DNA of 64,000 nucleotides from an uncultured Bacteroidales bacterium (GCA_949297215.1 CASFRV010000005.1:1-64000), one strand, 5' to 3'. Numbered from the stretch's first letter, positions 17,378 through 25,182 are shown. The notes: generated by a model from the sequence alone, not told the origin. A program made the numbers and translations.

Positions 17378-18409
17378 ATGAAAATACTTATCAACACGCC
17401 TAACATCCATGAATTGGGCGGCGTGGCCAATCACTACTTAGGGCTTAAGCCCTATTGGACGGAAAACGTGCGCTACAACTCGTTAGGAGCAAAGCCATGG
17501 CGCACTTGTTTATTTCCTTTTTTTGTTCTCAGATTTTTCTTTCGCCTGCTCGTTTTCCGTCCACAGGTTGTGCTGCTAAACCCCTCATTGGGACAACGGG
17601 CCCTTACACGCGATTTCTTTTATCTCCGCATTGCTAAGGCTTTGGGGCGAAAGGTGGCCGTCTTTATCCACGGGTTCAGCTGGGACTACGCTGCAAAGGC
17701 CGATTGGGGCTGGATAAGCCAAAACCTCAACCGGGCCGACGGCATCATCGTCTTGGCGCAGGCGTTCAAGGACGAGCTGCAACGCCGCGGCGTGACGGCG
17801 CCTATTTTCCTTTCGACCACCAAGGTGGCCGACGGCTTGGTAGAGGGCTTCGATGCCGGCCGCCGCATGGGCCGGGTGAAGAACCTCCTCTTCCTCTCGC
17901 GCATAGAACGGGCCAAAGGCGTCTACGAAACGGCCGACACGTTCGCCCTGCTGAAGCAAGAGTATCCCGACCTGACGCTTACTTTCGTGGGCGACGGCTC
18001 AGAGCTCGCACCGCTCAAAGCCTACGTCCGCGAAAAAGGCATCGCCGACGTGCGCTTCACGGGCGGCCTGAGCGGCGCGGCGCTCAGGCACGAATATGAA
18101 ATAGCCGACTTCTTCTTCTGCTCTTCCCACGGGGAGGGCATGCCCACCGTCGTGCTCGAAGCCATGGCTTTCGGCCTGCCCGTCCTCACGCGCGCCGTGG
18201 GCGGCGTGTGCGACTTTTTCGAGGACGGCCGCATGGGGCGCATCACCTCATCGACCGACCCGGCCGAGTTTGCCCGCCTCGTAAAACCTTTCATCGACGA
18301 CGCCGGCCTCACAAAGCAGGTTTCACGCTATAATGCCCGCTACGCACGGGAACATTTCATGGCGTCATCCGTTGCGAAAAATATCGAAAAAATACTCATG
18401 GCCCTATAA
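17378..18409 (+). CDS. Glycosyltransferase, GT4 family
   Basis: The 343-residue protein has the acceptor loop NIHELGGVANHY, FIHGFSWDYA, the linker LLFLSRIERAKGVYET, and the donor block HGEGMPTVVLEAMAFG, so it is a GT4 transferase. It is separated from the FRG gene by 93 bp with no visible promoter box and is followed after 25 bp by the toroid-like protein. The sugar it handles is unknown. Confidence 0.88.
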   Translation: MKILINTPNIHELGGVANHYLGLKPYWTENVRYNSLGAKPWRTCLFPFFVLRFFFRLLVFRPQVVLLNPSLGQRALTRDFFYLRIAKALGRKVAVFIHGFSWDYAAKADWGWISQNLNRADGIIVLAQAFKDELQRRGVTAPIFLSTTKVADGLVEGFDAGRRMGRVKNLLFLSRIERAKGVYETADTFALLKQEYPDLTLTFVGDGSELAPLKAYVREKGIADVRFTGGLSGAALRHEYEIADFFFCSSHGEGMPTVVLEAMAFGLPVLTRAVGGVCDFFEDGRMGRITSSTDPAEFARLVKPFIDDAGLTKQVSRYNARYAREHFMASSVAKNIEKILMAL

Positions 18410-18434
18410 GTATTTATTTATTATCCCTCTCACC

Positions 18435-19631
18435 ATGCAAGAACTCCTTTCTGCCTTCGCCCGCCTGCGCCGTTACTGCGAGCGGGAGGGCTTCCGCGGC
18501 TGGGACCCTTACGACGGGCTCAACTCGCGGCTCTTCCAAGCGTTGCCGCTGCTGAAGCGTTCGGCGCTGTGCCGCCTCGTGGTCATCCAGGGCTTCAAGC
18601 GCTGCCCCATGAACCTGCGCCGGCTGGCGCTCGTGCCCAAGGAGTATAACGCCAAGGGCATCGGGCTCTTCCTCAGCGGCTACTGCAACCTGCTGCGCGC
18701 CGTCAAGGCCCGCCCGGGGCTGGCCCGTGAGCTGGGCACGGCCGACGAGCTCACCCGGCGCATCGACGAACTGGCGCAGCTGCTGCTCTCGCTGCGTTCG
18801 CCGGGCTATGCGGGCAGCTGCTGGGGCTACAACTTCGACTGGCAGGCACGCCGCCTCTTCCTCTTCCCCAAAGGCACGCCCACGGTGGTGGCCACGTGCT
18901 TTTGCGCCTCGGCCCTGTTCGACGCCTACGAGCTCACTCGGCGAGAGGCCTACCGCGAGGCAGCCGTCTCGGCGGCCCGCTTCGTGCTCACCGACCTGCA
19001 CCGCTCACCGGCGTCGGGGGGCTTCCTGTTCTCATACAGCCCGCTGCCGGGCAACGACACGGTCTACAACGCCTCGCTGCTTGGCAGCAAGCTGCTGGCC
19101 CTGTGCCACCGCTACGGCGCCACGGACGAGAGCCTCGCGGCGGCGCGCAGCTCGGTGGAGGCCTGCTGCCATGGGCAGGCCGAGGACGGCTCGTGGGTGT
19201 ACGGCCTGCTGCCCGTGCAGGGGTGGATCGACAGCTTCCACACGGGCTACAACCTCGACGCCCTGGCCACCTACGAGGAGGCCACGGGCGACCGCTCTCA
19301 CCACGACGCCATCGAGCGGGGCTTCCGCTTCTACATCGACCATTTCTTCGAGCCCGACGGCTGCCCCAAGTACTACCACAACCGCCGCTGGCCCGTCGAC
19401 ATCCACTGCCCCGGGCAGCTCTTCGTCACGCTCTCGCGCCTCGGCCGCTTTGAGGAGCACCGTGACCTGGCGCGCCGCGTGCTCGGCTGGACGCTGGCGC
19501 ACATGCAGTCGCCCCACGGCTATTTCTACTATCAGCTCAAACCGGGCATCTCGTCGAAGATACCCTACATGCGTTGGAGCAACGCCTTTATGTTTAACGC
19601 GCTCAGCCATTACATCCTAAACTCGCGATAA
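18435..19631 (+). CDS. Alpha/alpha-toroid-like protein of unknown function in a polysaccharide locus
   Basis: The protein is 398 residues with no signal peptide. It shows repeating helical pairs rich in Trp, Tyr and His (GSCWGYNFDWQ, GGFLFSYSP, GSWVYGLLP, IDSFHTGYNLDALA, PVDIHCPGQLF, FYYQLKPG). This pattern resembles six-hairpin or alpha/alpha-barrel sugar-acting enzymes. Homologues of this general kind occur in polysaccharide loci under uninformative names. I chose the ATG at 18435 rather than the upstream extension that overlaps the previous gene. It stops immediately before the acetyltransferase start. An epimerase- or lyase-like role is possible, but I cannot name one. Confidence 0.6.
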   Translation: MQELLSAFARLRRYCEREGFRGWDPYDGLNSRLFQALPLLKRSALCRLVVIQGFKRCPMNLRRLALVPKEYNAKGIGLFLSGYCNLLRAVKARPGLARELGTADELTRRIDELAQLLLSLRSPGYAGSCWGYNFDWQARRLFLFPKGTPTVVATCFCASALFDAYELTRREAYREAAVSAARFVLTDLHRSPASGGFLFSYSPLPGNDTVYNASLLGSKLLALCHRYGATDESLAAARSSVEACCHGQAEDGSWVYGLLPVQGWIDSFHTGYNLDALATYEEATGDRSHHDAIERGFRFYIDHFFEPDGCPKYYHNRRWPVDIHCPGQLFVTLSRLGRFEEHRDLARRVLGWTLAHMQSPHGYFYYQLKPGISSKIPYMRWSNAFMFNALSHYILNSR

Positions 19632-20063
19632 ATGAAACTGCAACGGCTTCGGAAACTCCTCTTCCTGCACCTGCAACACCTGCCCATGCGCTCCCGGCAT
19701 ATACGGCCTGCATTTTGCAAATTGGGGGGGGTAAATATTAAAGATACTAAAAACACATTCATCGGGGAGCGCGTCATATTCGACACCAACTACCCCGAAG
19801 ACATCATCGTCGAGAGCGGCGTGCGCATCACCGTCGGCTGCATCCTGCTCACCCACTTCAAAGACACGCACACGGGCAGCTACACCCGCGGGCGCATCCA
19901 CATCAAACGGGGAGCCTACATCGGATGCAACACAGTGGTCTGCAAACCCGTCACCATCGGCGAGAACGCCATCGTGGGTGCCGGCTCCATCGTGACCAAA
20001 GACATTCCCGACGGCGAAGTCTGGGCCGGCAATCCAGCCCGTTTCATCAAAAAACGAACATAA
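19632..20063 (+). CDS. Hexapeptide-repeat acyltransferase with in-frame G8 tract
   Basis: This 143-residue protein of the maltose/galactoside O-acetyltransferase type has hexapeptide turns (TFIGERVIF, DIIVESGVRITVG) and the coenzyme-binding coil end IGENAIVGAGSIVTKD, followed by AGNPARFI. It is shorter than the usual 180-220 residues, mainly at the N-terminus. It probably O-acetylates a sugar of the glycan. A run of eight G residues at 19724-19731 lies about 30 codons in. It begins directly after the stop of the preceding gene and ends 3 bp before the wecG-like gene. Confidence 0.83.
   Translation: MKLQRLRKLLFLHLQHLPMRSRHIRPAFCKLGGVNIKDTKNTFIGERVIFDTNYPEDIIVESGVRITVGCILLTHFKDTHTGSYTRGRIHIKRGAYIGCNTVVCKPVTIGENAIVGAGSIVTKDIPDGEVWAGNPARFIKKRT
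19724..19731 (+). repeat. G8 homopolymer inside an acetyltransferase gene
   Basis: Eight G residues in the coding sequence, in frame at this length. This is the second acetyltransferase of the locus with a poly-G tract, after G11 at 3256, so slippage could switch it too, though less readily. Confidence 0.85.
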
Positions 20064-20066
20064 ACT

Positions 20067-20774
20067 ATGCAAGACGACAGAGTAAGCCTCAACGGCGTGC
20101 TGGTTCACCCCTTCACGTCGTTCGACGAATTGCTGCACTACGTCAGCGGCCGCAAGGGCATCCTTGTGGCCATCAACGCCGAAAAGATTTTGCACGCCAC
20201 GGCGCAGACGCGCGCCATCATCAACCGCAACATCGGCTACTGCGACGGGGCGGGCGCCGTGATGGCCCTGCGCAAGCACGGACACACCGGAGCCGTGAAG
20301 CTGCCGGGCTGCGAGCTGTGGCTGAAAATAGTGGCCGCCCTGGCGCCGCAGGGAAAGACGTTCTACCTCGTGGGCGGACGGCAGGAGGTGATAGACCAGA
20401 CCGTCGCGCAGCTGCGGGCCGACTTCCCGGGCATCCACATCGTGGGCTGGCGCAACGGCTACCTGCGCACCGACGACGAGCGGGCCGCCCTCATCGACGA
20501 CATTGCCGCACGGCACCCCGACGTGGTGTTTGTGGCCATGGGCTCGCCCAAGCAGGAGCTGCTCATGGAGGAGATGATGGAGCGCCACCCCGCCATCTAT
20601 CAGGGCCTGGGCGGCAGCTTCGACGTCTACACGGGTGCCGTCAAGCGGGCCCCCGCTTGGTGGGTGCGCCACAACCTCGAATTCCTCTACCGCCTCTTGC
20701 GCCAGCCCTCGCGCATCAAACGGCAGATTCACCTCGTCAACTTCTGGCTGCGCGTCGAGAGGGGGAAGATCTGA
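20067..20774 (+). CDS. WecG/TagA/CpsF-family glycosyltransferase (GT26), probable ManNAcA transferase
   Basis: The 235-residue protein has the GT26 signature: AINAEKILHATA, IGYCDGAGAVMAL, the FYLVGGRQEVIDQ nucleotide-sugar loop, FVAMGSPKQELLM, and the C-terminal GSFDVYTGAVKRAPAWW block. WecG transfers ManNAcA from UDP-ManNAcA to GlcNAc-PP-undecaprenol, and TagA transfers ManNAc. Because wecB and wecC head the same locus, the WecG activity is the better guess. It is the last gene of the rightward locus; a convergent ATPase gene ends 40 bp further on. Confidence 0.87.
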   Translation: MQDDRVSLNGVLVHPFTSFDELLHYVSGRKGILVAINAEKILHATAQTRAIINRNIGYCDGAGAVMALRKHGHTGAVKLPGCELWLKIVAALAPQGKTFYLVGGRQEVIDQTVAQLRADFPGIHIVGWRNGYLRTDDERAALIDDIAARHPDVVFVAMGSPKQELLMEEMMERHPAIYQGLGGSFDVYTGAVKRAPAWWVRHNLEFLYRLLRQPSRIKRQIHLVNFWLRVERGKI

Positions 20775-20813
20775 AAAGGCACGACGGCTGCTGTCGGTCG
20801 CCCGGCGTAAGGC

Positions 20814-22166
20814 TCACAAGAGAGGCACCATGTAAAGCGGGAGAAACACGATGCCGTTCTCCTCTTTCAAATCGGCCGTGTGGACAACGTAAGGCGCCGC
20901 CAAGTGGGCCGCATACTTGGCCATGCACTTCTGCAACGACCTCAAGGTGTAGCGCGACGTCGACTTCACTTCGATGGGCGAAATGTTGTGGCGCGACGTA
21001 ATTTTATCTTTCGCTATCAGAAAGTCTATCTCCATCCGTTCTTCGGCATTGTCCGCGTCGTGCTTTGAAAAGAAATACAAGGAATGGCCGGCGGCCCGCA
21101 ACATTTGGGCCACGACATTTTCGATAATCATACCGCCATTGAATTCGAGCTTATCCGTCAGTATTTTCTGATAAAGCCCCTCGGAAACAATGGTATTTTC
21201 GTTGAAAGCATGGCTAAGGAGCAAGCCCGTATCGGCCATGTAGCATTTTAACGTGGTATCCTCCAAGTTGAGTCCGAGACCGATGGCAGGCGCTGTCGTA
21301 TTGTAGGCTATGTTTACGATCATGGCGTCCGACAGCCAAAAGAAAGCCGTTTCGTAATTGCGCATCCGGGCACTCTCGCCCAGCGCGCGGAGTACGAACC
21401 GCTTTTCATGCTTCTGCAACTGCGACGGCAACGTATCGAAAATTTTTGTCACTTTGGCCTCATAGCCTTTGGCATATCGGCGAATGTCGTTGCGATACAG
21501 ATTCAATATCATGCGCTTTGCATGATCTGTCTTGTTGAAATCGCGCGTCTCGACATATTTGGCCACGGCCTGCGGCATGCCGCCCACAATGAGATACTGC
21601 CGGAAATAGTCCATAGCCTTGCGGTGCAGAGCCTGCCCCATCTCACGTTTTTTTTCGAAATTGTGACGAACGAGAGGCATGAGCGTTTCGTTACCCATGG
21701 CCCAGAGAAATTCTTCGAAATCCATCGGATACATCAGCATTTCCTCTTCTTCCGAAGGGATGAGAATGCCTTCGACGTTTTTCTTGATGGAAACCAACGA
21801 ACCTGTCTCTATAAAATCGTACCGCCCGTCGGCCACTAAAAACTTGATGGCAGCCCTTGCGCGTGGATAGAGCTGCACCTCGTCTAAAACGATGACCGAC
21901 TCGCGGCGATACAGCGGCGTGTTGGCATAGCTGCTCAGATACATATAAAACGTATCCAAGTCGTCCATATAGTCGTCAAAGAGCTGCTTTACCTGCTCGC
22001 CCACCTGGTTGAAATCTATAAATATGAAGCTGCGATATTCGCGTTCGGCAAAGGCCCTCACTATGTAGCTTTTACCCACTCGCCGCGCGCCGTTCACAAA
22101 AGCTGCCGACTCGCCATTGCGTTCGCGCTTCCATGCCAAAAGTCGGTCGTAAATTTTTCTTTTCAT
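20814..22166 (-). CDS. AAA_14-type ATPase with DUF4143-like C-terminus (ATPase 2)
   Basis: The 450-residue protein has Walker A NGARRVGKS at about residues 25-33, Walker B VIVLDEVQLYPRA, an FEEFLWAMGN block, and a C-terminal PD-(D/E)XK-like core (MEIDFLIAKD, then SPIEVKSTSRYT with the E-x-K pair). I chose the ATG at 22166 (MKRKIYDRLL). The open frame extends 24 codons further only because it runs through the upstream repeat array. The gene is AT-richer than its neighbours and stands alone on the minus strand, convergent with the glycan operon. Its biological role is unknown; DNA binding or cleavage is suggested only by the C-terminal core. Confidence 0.88.
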   Translation of the reverse strand: MKRKIYDRLLAWKRERNGESAAFVNGARRVGKSYIVRAFAEREYRSFIFIDFNQVGEQVKQLFDDYMDDLDTFYMYLSSYANTPLYRRESVIVLDEVQLYPRARAAIKFLVADGRYDFIETGSLVSIKKNVEGILIPSEEEEMLMYPMDFEEFLWAMGNETLMPLVRHNFEKKREMGQALHRKAMDYFRQYLIVGGMPQAVAKYVETRDFNKTDHAKRMILNLYRNDIRRYAKGYEAKVTKIFDTLPSQLQKHEKRFVLRALGESARMRNYETAFFWLSDAMIVNIAYNTTAPAIGLGLNLEDTTLKCYMADTGLLLSHAFNENTIVSEGLYQKILTDKLEFNGGMIIENVVAQMLRAAGHSLYFFSKHDADNAEERMEIDFLIAKDKITSRHNISPIEVKSTSRYTLRSLQKCMAKYAAHLAAPYVVHTADLKEENGIVFLPLYMVPLL

Positions 22167-22173
22167 ACCCTGG

Positions 22174-22261
22174 TTGCACCAAAATGAGATTATCAAACGC
22201 CCCGATTTGCACCAAAACGAGGTTTTCACACCCCGCAAATATACACCAAAATGAGATTATC
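22174..22261. repeat. Array C: three 18-bp direct repeats, 33/34-bp period, upstream of ATPase 2
   Basis: The unit CACCAAAATGAGATTATC begins at 22177, 22210 (variant with CGAGGTTTTC) and 22244, so spacing is 33 and 34 bp. On the minus strand the array spans the promoter: the -7 box lies between copies two and three, and two copies lie in the short leader just before the start codon. The sequence is unrelated to arrays A, B, D and E. Confidence 0.88.
22236..22243 (-). promoter_or_regulatory. -7 box of the ATPase 2 promoter
   Basis: On the minus strand this reads TATATTTG, matching TAnnTTTG. It is embedded in array C about 70 bp upstream of the ATPase 2 start codon. Confidence 0.65.
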
Positions 22262-22351
22262 GCCCGCCCGGAGCGGTAAAAAATTTGCTTCACGACGCAC
22301 GGCACGGCCCGCCGCGGCAAGGGCTGCCGCGTCTTTCATGCTTCTTTTCCT

Positions 22352-23437
22352 ATGCTACCACTCTTTTTCCAACTGCTCCGCTTGGGCGACGAGCCCCAGC
22401 CTGCTCTGCCCGGCCCGGCAGGCGAGGACGAATGGGCCGGGGCGCTGGCCGAGGCGCGGCGGCAGACGCTGACGGGCGTCGTGTTTGCCACCGTCGGCCG
22501 GCTGCCGGAGGGGCAGCGGCCACCGCGCAGATTGCTGCTCGAATGGTACGCCGAGAGCGAGCGCATACGCGCCGCCAACCGCCTTGTGAACCGCCGCGCC
22601 GTGGAGCTCACCGAGCGCTTTGCCGACCGGGGCATGCGCTCCGTCGTGCTCAAAGGGCAGGGCGTGGCCCTGCTCTACCCCGACCCGCTGCTGCGCATGC
22701 CGGGCGACATCGACCTGTGGACCGACGCGCCGCGCCGGGAGCTCTTCGACGCGCTGCACAGGGAGTTTCCGGGCCGGAGGGCTGTCTATCATAACATGAG
22801 TTGCCCGTTCTTCGACGACGTGGCCGTGGAGGTCCACTTCACGCCCTCGTGGATGAACAGCCCCGGTGCCAACCGCCGCCTGCAAAGCTTTTTCCGCCGC
22901 GAGGCCGAGCGGCAGTTTTCACGCCGCGTCGAGCTGCCCGAAGGTGCGGGCCCGGTGTACGTGCCCGACGCGGCTTTCAACTGCGTCTACCTGCTCGTAC
23001 ACATCTACCGCCACCTTTTTGGCGGAGGCATCGGCCTGCGCCAGCTCATGGACTATCACTACCTGCTCCTTGCCGGCTGCACCGACGCTGAGCGCAGCGC
23101 TGCGCTCCGTGAGCTGGGCCGGCTGGGGCTCACGGGCTTTGCACGCGCCGTGATGTACGTGCTGGGCCGCGTCTTTGCCACGCCGACTGAGCGCCTGCTC
23201 CTGCCGCCCGACGAGGGCGAGGGCCGCTTCCTGCTGCGCGAGGTGATGCTCGCCGGCAACTTCGGCCACGACGACCCACGCACGCGCCGACGCGCCGACG
23301 AGGGCGACCTGCTGCGCTTCGTGCGCCATTGCCGCCGCAACCTGCGCTTCGTGGGCTACCATCCCGGCGAAACGCTCTGCACGCCCCTCTTCAAGGTGTG
23401 GCACCGCCTGTGGCGCCTACGGCACGGGTATATGTAA
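22352..23437 (+). CDS. Nucleotidyltransferase-family protein (PF14907-like)
   Basis: The 361-residue cytoplasmic protein has the features of the uncharacterised nucleotidyltransferase family: a helical N-terminus, the block SVVLKGQGVALLYPDPLLR, the metal-site pattern MPGDIDLWTD with the Asp-x-Asp pair, and a later EVHFTPSW strand. Family members sit near polysaccharide or capsule genes in many Bacteroidota, but no substrate is known. It is transcribed divergently from ATPase 2, and the shared 185-bp region contains array C. It ends 13 bp before the stop of the convergent ATPase 3 gene. Confidence 0.75.
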   Translation: MLPLFFQLLRLGDEPQPALPGPAGEDEWAGALAEARRQTLTGVVFATVGRLPEGQRPPRRLLLEWYAESERIRAANRLVNRRAVELTERFADRGMRSVVLKGQGVALLYPDPLLRMPGDIDLWTDAPRRELFDALHREFPGRRAVYHNMSCPFFDDVAVEVHFTPSWMNSPGANRRLQSFFRREAERQFSRRVELPEGAGPVYVPDAAFNCVYLLVHIYRHLFGGGIGLRQLMDYHYLLLAGCTDAERSAALRELGRLGLTGFARAVMYVLGRVFATPTERLLLPPDEGEGRFLLREVMLAGNFGHDDPRTRRRADEGDLLRFVRHCRRNLRFVGYHPGETLCTPLFKVWHRLWRLRHGYM

Positions 23438-23450
23438 AAGGGCGCTTCGC

Positions 23451-24668
23451 TCACCACGTCTCGTCCGTCAGAAACTCGGCAATGTGGCGGTGGCGCACGC
23501 CATCGACGTTGTCTTGCCAGGCGTCGTCCATGCTGACCACGAATTTAGGATGCTGGTCGTCGATGGCAAGCAACGGGCCAAACTCGCGCTCCACCGTACC
23601 GGCGGCCTCCATGCGGTAAGTGACCTGCACGTAGAGCTTCGCTTCGCGGCGGATGCCCACGAAGTCGACCTCGCTGCTTTCCAACCGGCCTATGTACACG
23701 TCGTAGCCGCGGCGGCGCATCTCCCAATAGACCACGTTTTCGAGCGCCCCCGCGATGAAGCGGTCGCGACAGCCCATCACGGCATAGATGAGCGAGAGGT
23801 CGCTCACGAAGTATTTTTCGTTCGTCTGCAACAGCTCTTTGCCCTTGATGTCGTAGCGCTGCACGCGCTGCACGACGTAGGCCCCCTGCAAGGCTTCCAG
23901 ATAGTTGTAGACGGTGTTCGGGTCGACGCGGCGGTGCTGGCTCTTGAAATAGTCGGCAATGTTTTTCGCGTTCAGGCGGTTGCCGATGTTGTCGAAGACG
24001 AACTTTACGACCCTTTCCAGCAGTTCGACGTTGCGTATGCCGTGCCGCTGCACCGTGTCGCGCAGGATGACGGAGGAATAGATGTCGTAGACCAGCTTGT
24101 AGGCCGTCGCCTCGTCATAGCGGGCCGTGTGCACGGCGGGGAAGCCGCCCAGCCGCAGGTATTTCCGAAACTCGCTGCGCAGCGTGGCGGCGTCTTTCCC
24201 GCCGACGCCGCGAAAGAGCAGATACTCGCCAAACGAGAGCGGCATGACGTGGATGCTCACGTAGCGCCCGGCCAGATACGTGGCCAGCTCGGAGGAAAGC
24301 ATGCGCGAGTTGGACCCCGTCACGTAGACGTCGGCCCCCCAGTCCACGATGAACGAATTGACGGCGCGCTCCCAGCCTTCGACCTCCTGCACCTCATCGA
24401 GCAGGATGCAGGGCTTGCCCGGACGGCCGTCCACCACGCCCTTTACATGCGCATATAGCGTCCGCGCGTCGGAGAGATCCATCCACTCGAAGCTCTCAAA
24501 GTTCATGTAAACGATGCTTTCCCGCTCCACGCCACGCCTCAGCAGCTCGTCGGCCACCAGTTGGAGCACAACCGACTTGCCGCAGCGGCGGATGCCCGTA
24601 ATCACCTTCACGACGGGCTGCCCCATGAACGGGCGTATCTGCCGCATGTAGAGTTCTCTCTCAATCAT
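23451..24668 (-). CDS. AAA_14-type ATPase with DUF4143 C-terminus (ATPase 3)
   Basis: The 405-residue protein has Walker A TGIRRCGKS at about residues 25-33, Walker B PCILLDEVQEVEGW, the SRMLSSELATYLAGRY sensor region, the PLSFGEYLLF block, a winged-helix stretch (RVDPNTVYNYLEAL), and a C-terminal DUF4143 core SSEVDFVGIRREAKLYVQVTY. The last motif has Gln where many PD-(D/E)XK relatives have the catalytic Lys, so nuclease activity is doubtful. It is the third member of this ATPase class in 21 kb, again with a private repeat array directly upstream (24679-24826). Function is unknown. Confidence 0.88.
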   Translation of the reverse strand: MIERELYMRQIRPFMGQPVVKVITGIRRCGKSVVLQLVADELLRRGVERESIVYMNFESFEWMDLSDARTLYAHVKGVVDGRPGKPCILLDEVQEVEGWERAVNSFIVDWGADVYVTGSNSRMLSSELATYLAGRYVSIHVMPLSFGEYLLFRGVGGKDAATLRSEFRKYLRLGGFPAVHTARYDEATAYKLVYDIYSSVILRDTVQRHGIRNVELLERVVKFVFDNIGNRLNAKNIADYFKSQHRRVDPNTVYNYLEALQGAYVVQRVQRYDIKGKELLQTNEKYFVSDLSLIYAVMGCRDRFIAGALENVVYWEMRRRGYDVYIGRLESSEVDFVGIRREAKLYVQVTYRMEAAGTVEREFGPLLAIDDQHPKFVVSMDDAWQDNVDGVRHRHIAEFLTDETW

Positions 24669-24678
24669 CTTGCCAATG

Positions 24679-24826
24679 TTTTAGGGTTATACCCGCAAAA
24701 ATACAGCTTTCCCTGCCATCTTTTAGGGTTATACCCCGAAAAACTCTGCGAAACGCACCACTTTTTAGGGTTATACCCCGAAAAACTTCCCAGAAGCTGA
24801 CACTATTTAGGGTTATAAGCCTAAAC
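24679..24826. repeat. Array D: four repeats with exact 42-bp period upstream of ATPase 3
   Basis: The core TTTTAGGGTTATACCC starts at 24679, 24721 and 24763, and a variant ATTTAGGGTTATAAGC starts at 24805; each step is exactly 42 bp (four helical turns). Units contain the dyad GGGT-TAT-ACCC, and the fourth contains TTTAGG-N7-CCTAAA. Spacers between units differ, so only the core is conserved. The first copy sits 11 bp from the ATPase 3 start codon, covering the expected leader, and the others lie upstream of its promoter. Confidence 0.93.
24696..24703 (-). promoter_or_regulatory. -7 box of the ATPase 3 promoter
   Basis: On the minus strand this reads TATTTTTG, matching TAnnTTTG. It lies between the first and second copies of array D, 28 bp upstream of the start codon. 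Confidence 0.6.
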
Positions 24827-24850
24827 CATTCTGCACAGCGGTACGCTTTT

Positions 24851-24954
24851 TGAGCAAAACACCGAGCGGGGCGCTCCCTGCGAGGCCTCTGCACGACGAA
24901 GCGGGCTGCCCCTGCGCCACACGGCCGGGGCAGCCCGCTTTGCTTTGCTGAGGG
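24851..24954. repeat. 104-bp direct repeat with terminator hairpin, copy 1
   Basis: This segment recurs in the same orientation at 25672-25775. The last 56 bp or so (GCGGGCTGCCCC stem, loop, GGGGCAGCCCGC, then a T-rich tail) are identical, and the first part has scattered differences. The hairpin would work as an intrinsic terminator for rightward transcription. The two copies bracket array E and the small membrane-protein genes. Confidence 0.88.
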
Positions 24955-25071
24955 ACGGAGCGTCAGAAAATGTAACGGAAAGATGCGGCAAACGGAAGCT
25001 GCGGCCTTCTTTTAATATCCCCGCCCACCGGCTCAGGCTGGTTTTCATCTGATTTTCAACATAGTTTCACA

Positions 25072-25182
25072 AATGCGCAGCTTCCACATCTGTATAAACA
25101 GGCAAAATGCGCAGGCAGGCAAACTGCATAAACAGCCGTAATGCGCACCTACACTGCCTGCTCCACTGCCCGAAATGCACGA
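25072..25182. repeat. Array E: four repeats with exact 34-bp period
   Basis: The core AATGCGCA starts at 25072, 25106 and 25140, and a degenerate AATGCACG at 25174, all 34 bp apart. The core holds the palindrome TGCGCA. A second element, CTGTATAAACAG at 25090 and CTGCATAAACAG at 25124, is also 34 bp apart and dyad-symmetric. No ATPase gene is adjacent; the next gene is the small membrane protein at 25311. Apart from arrays D and E and the terminator repeat, the 640-bp gap at 24669-25310 shows nothing coding. Confidence 0.88.

Noticed and set aside
24679..25182. Regularly spaced repeats considered as a CRISPR array
   Set aside because: Only the short cores are conserved, units number four at most, spacers differ in content but arrays overlap promoters, and no cas genes are present.
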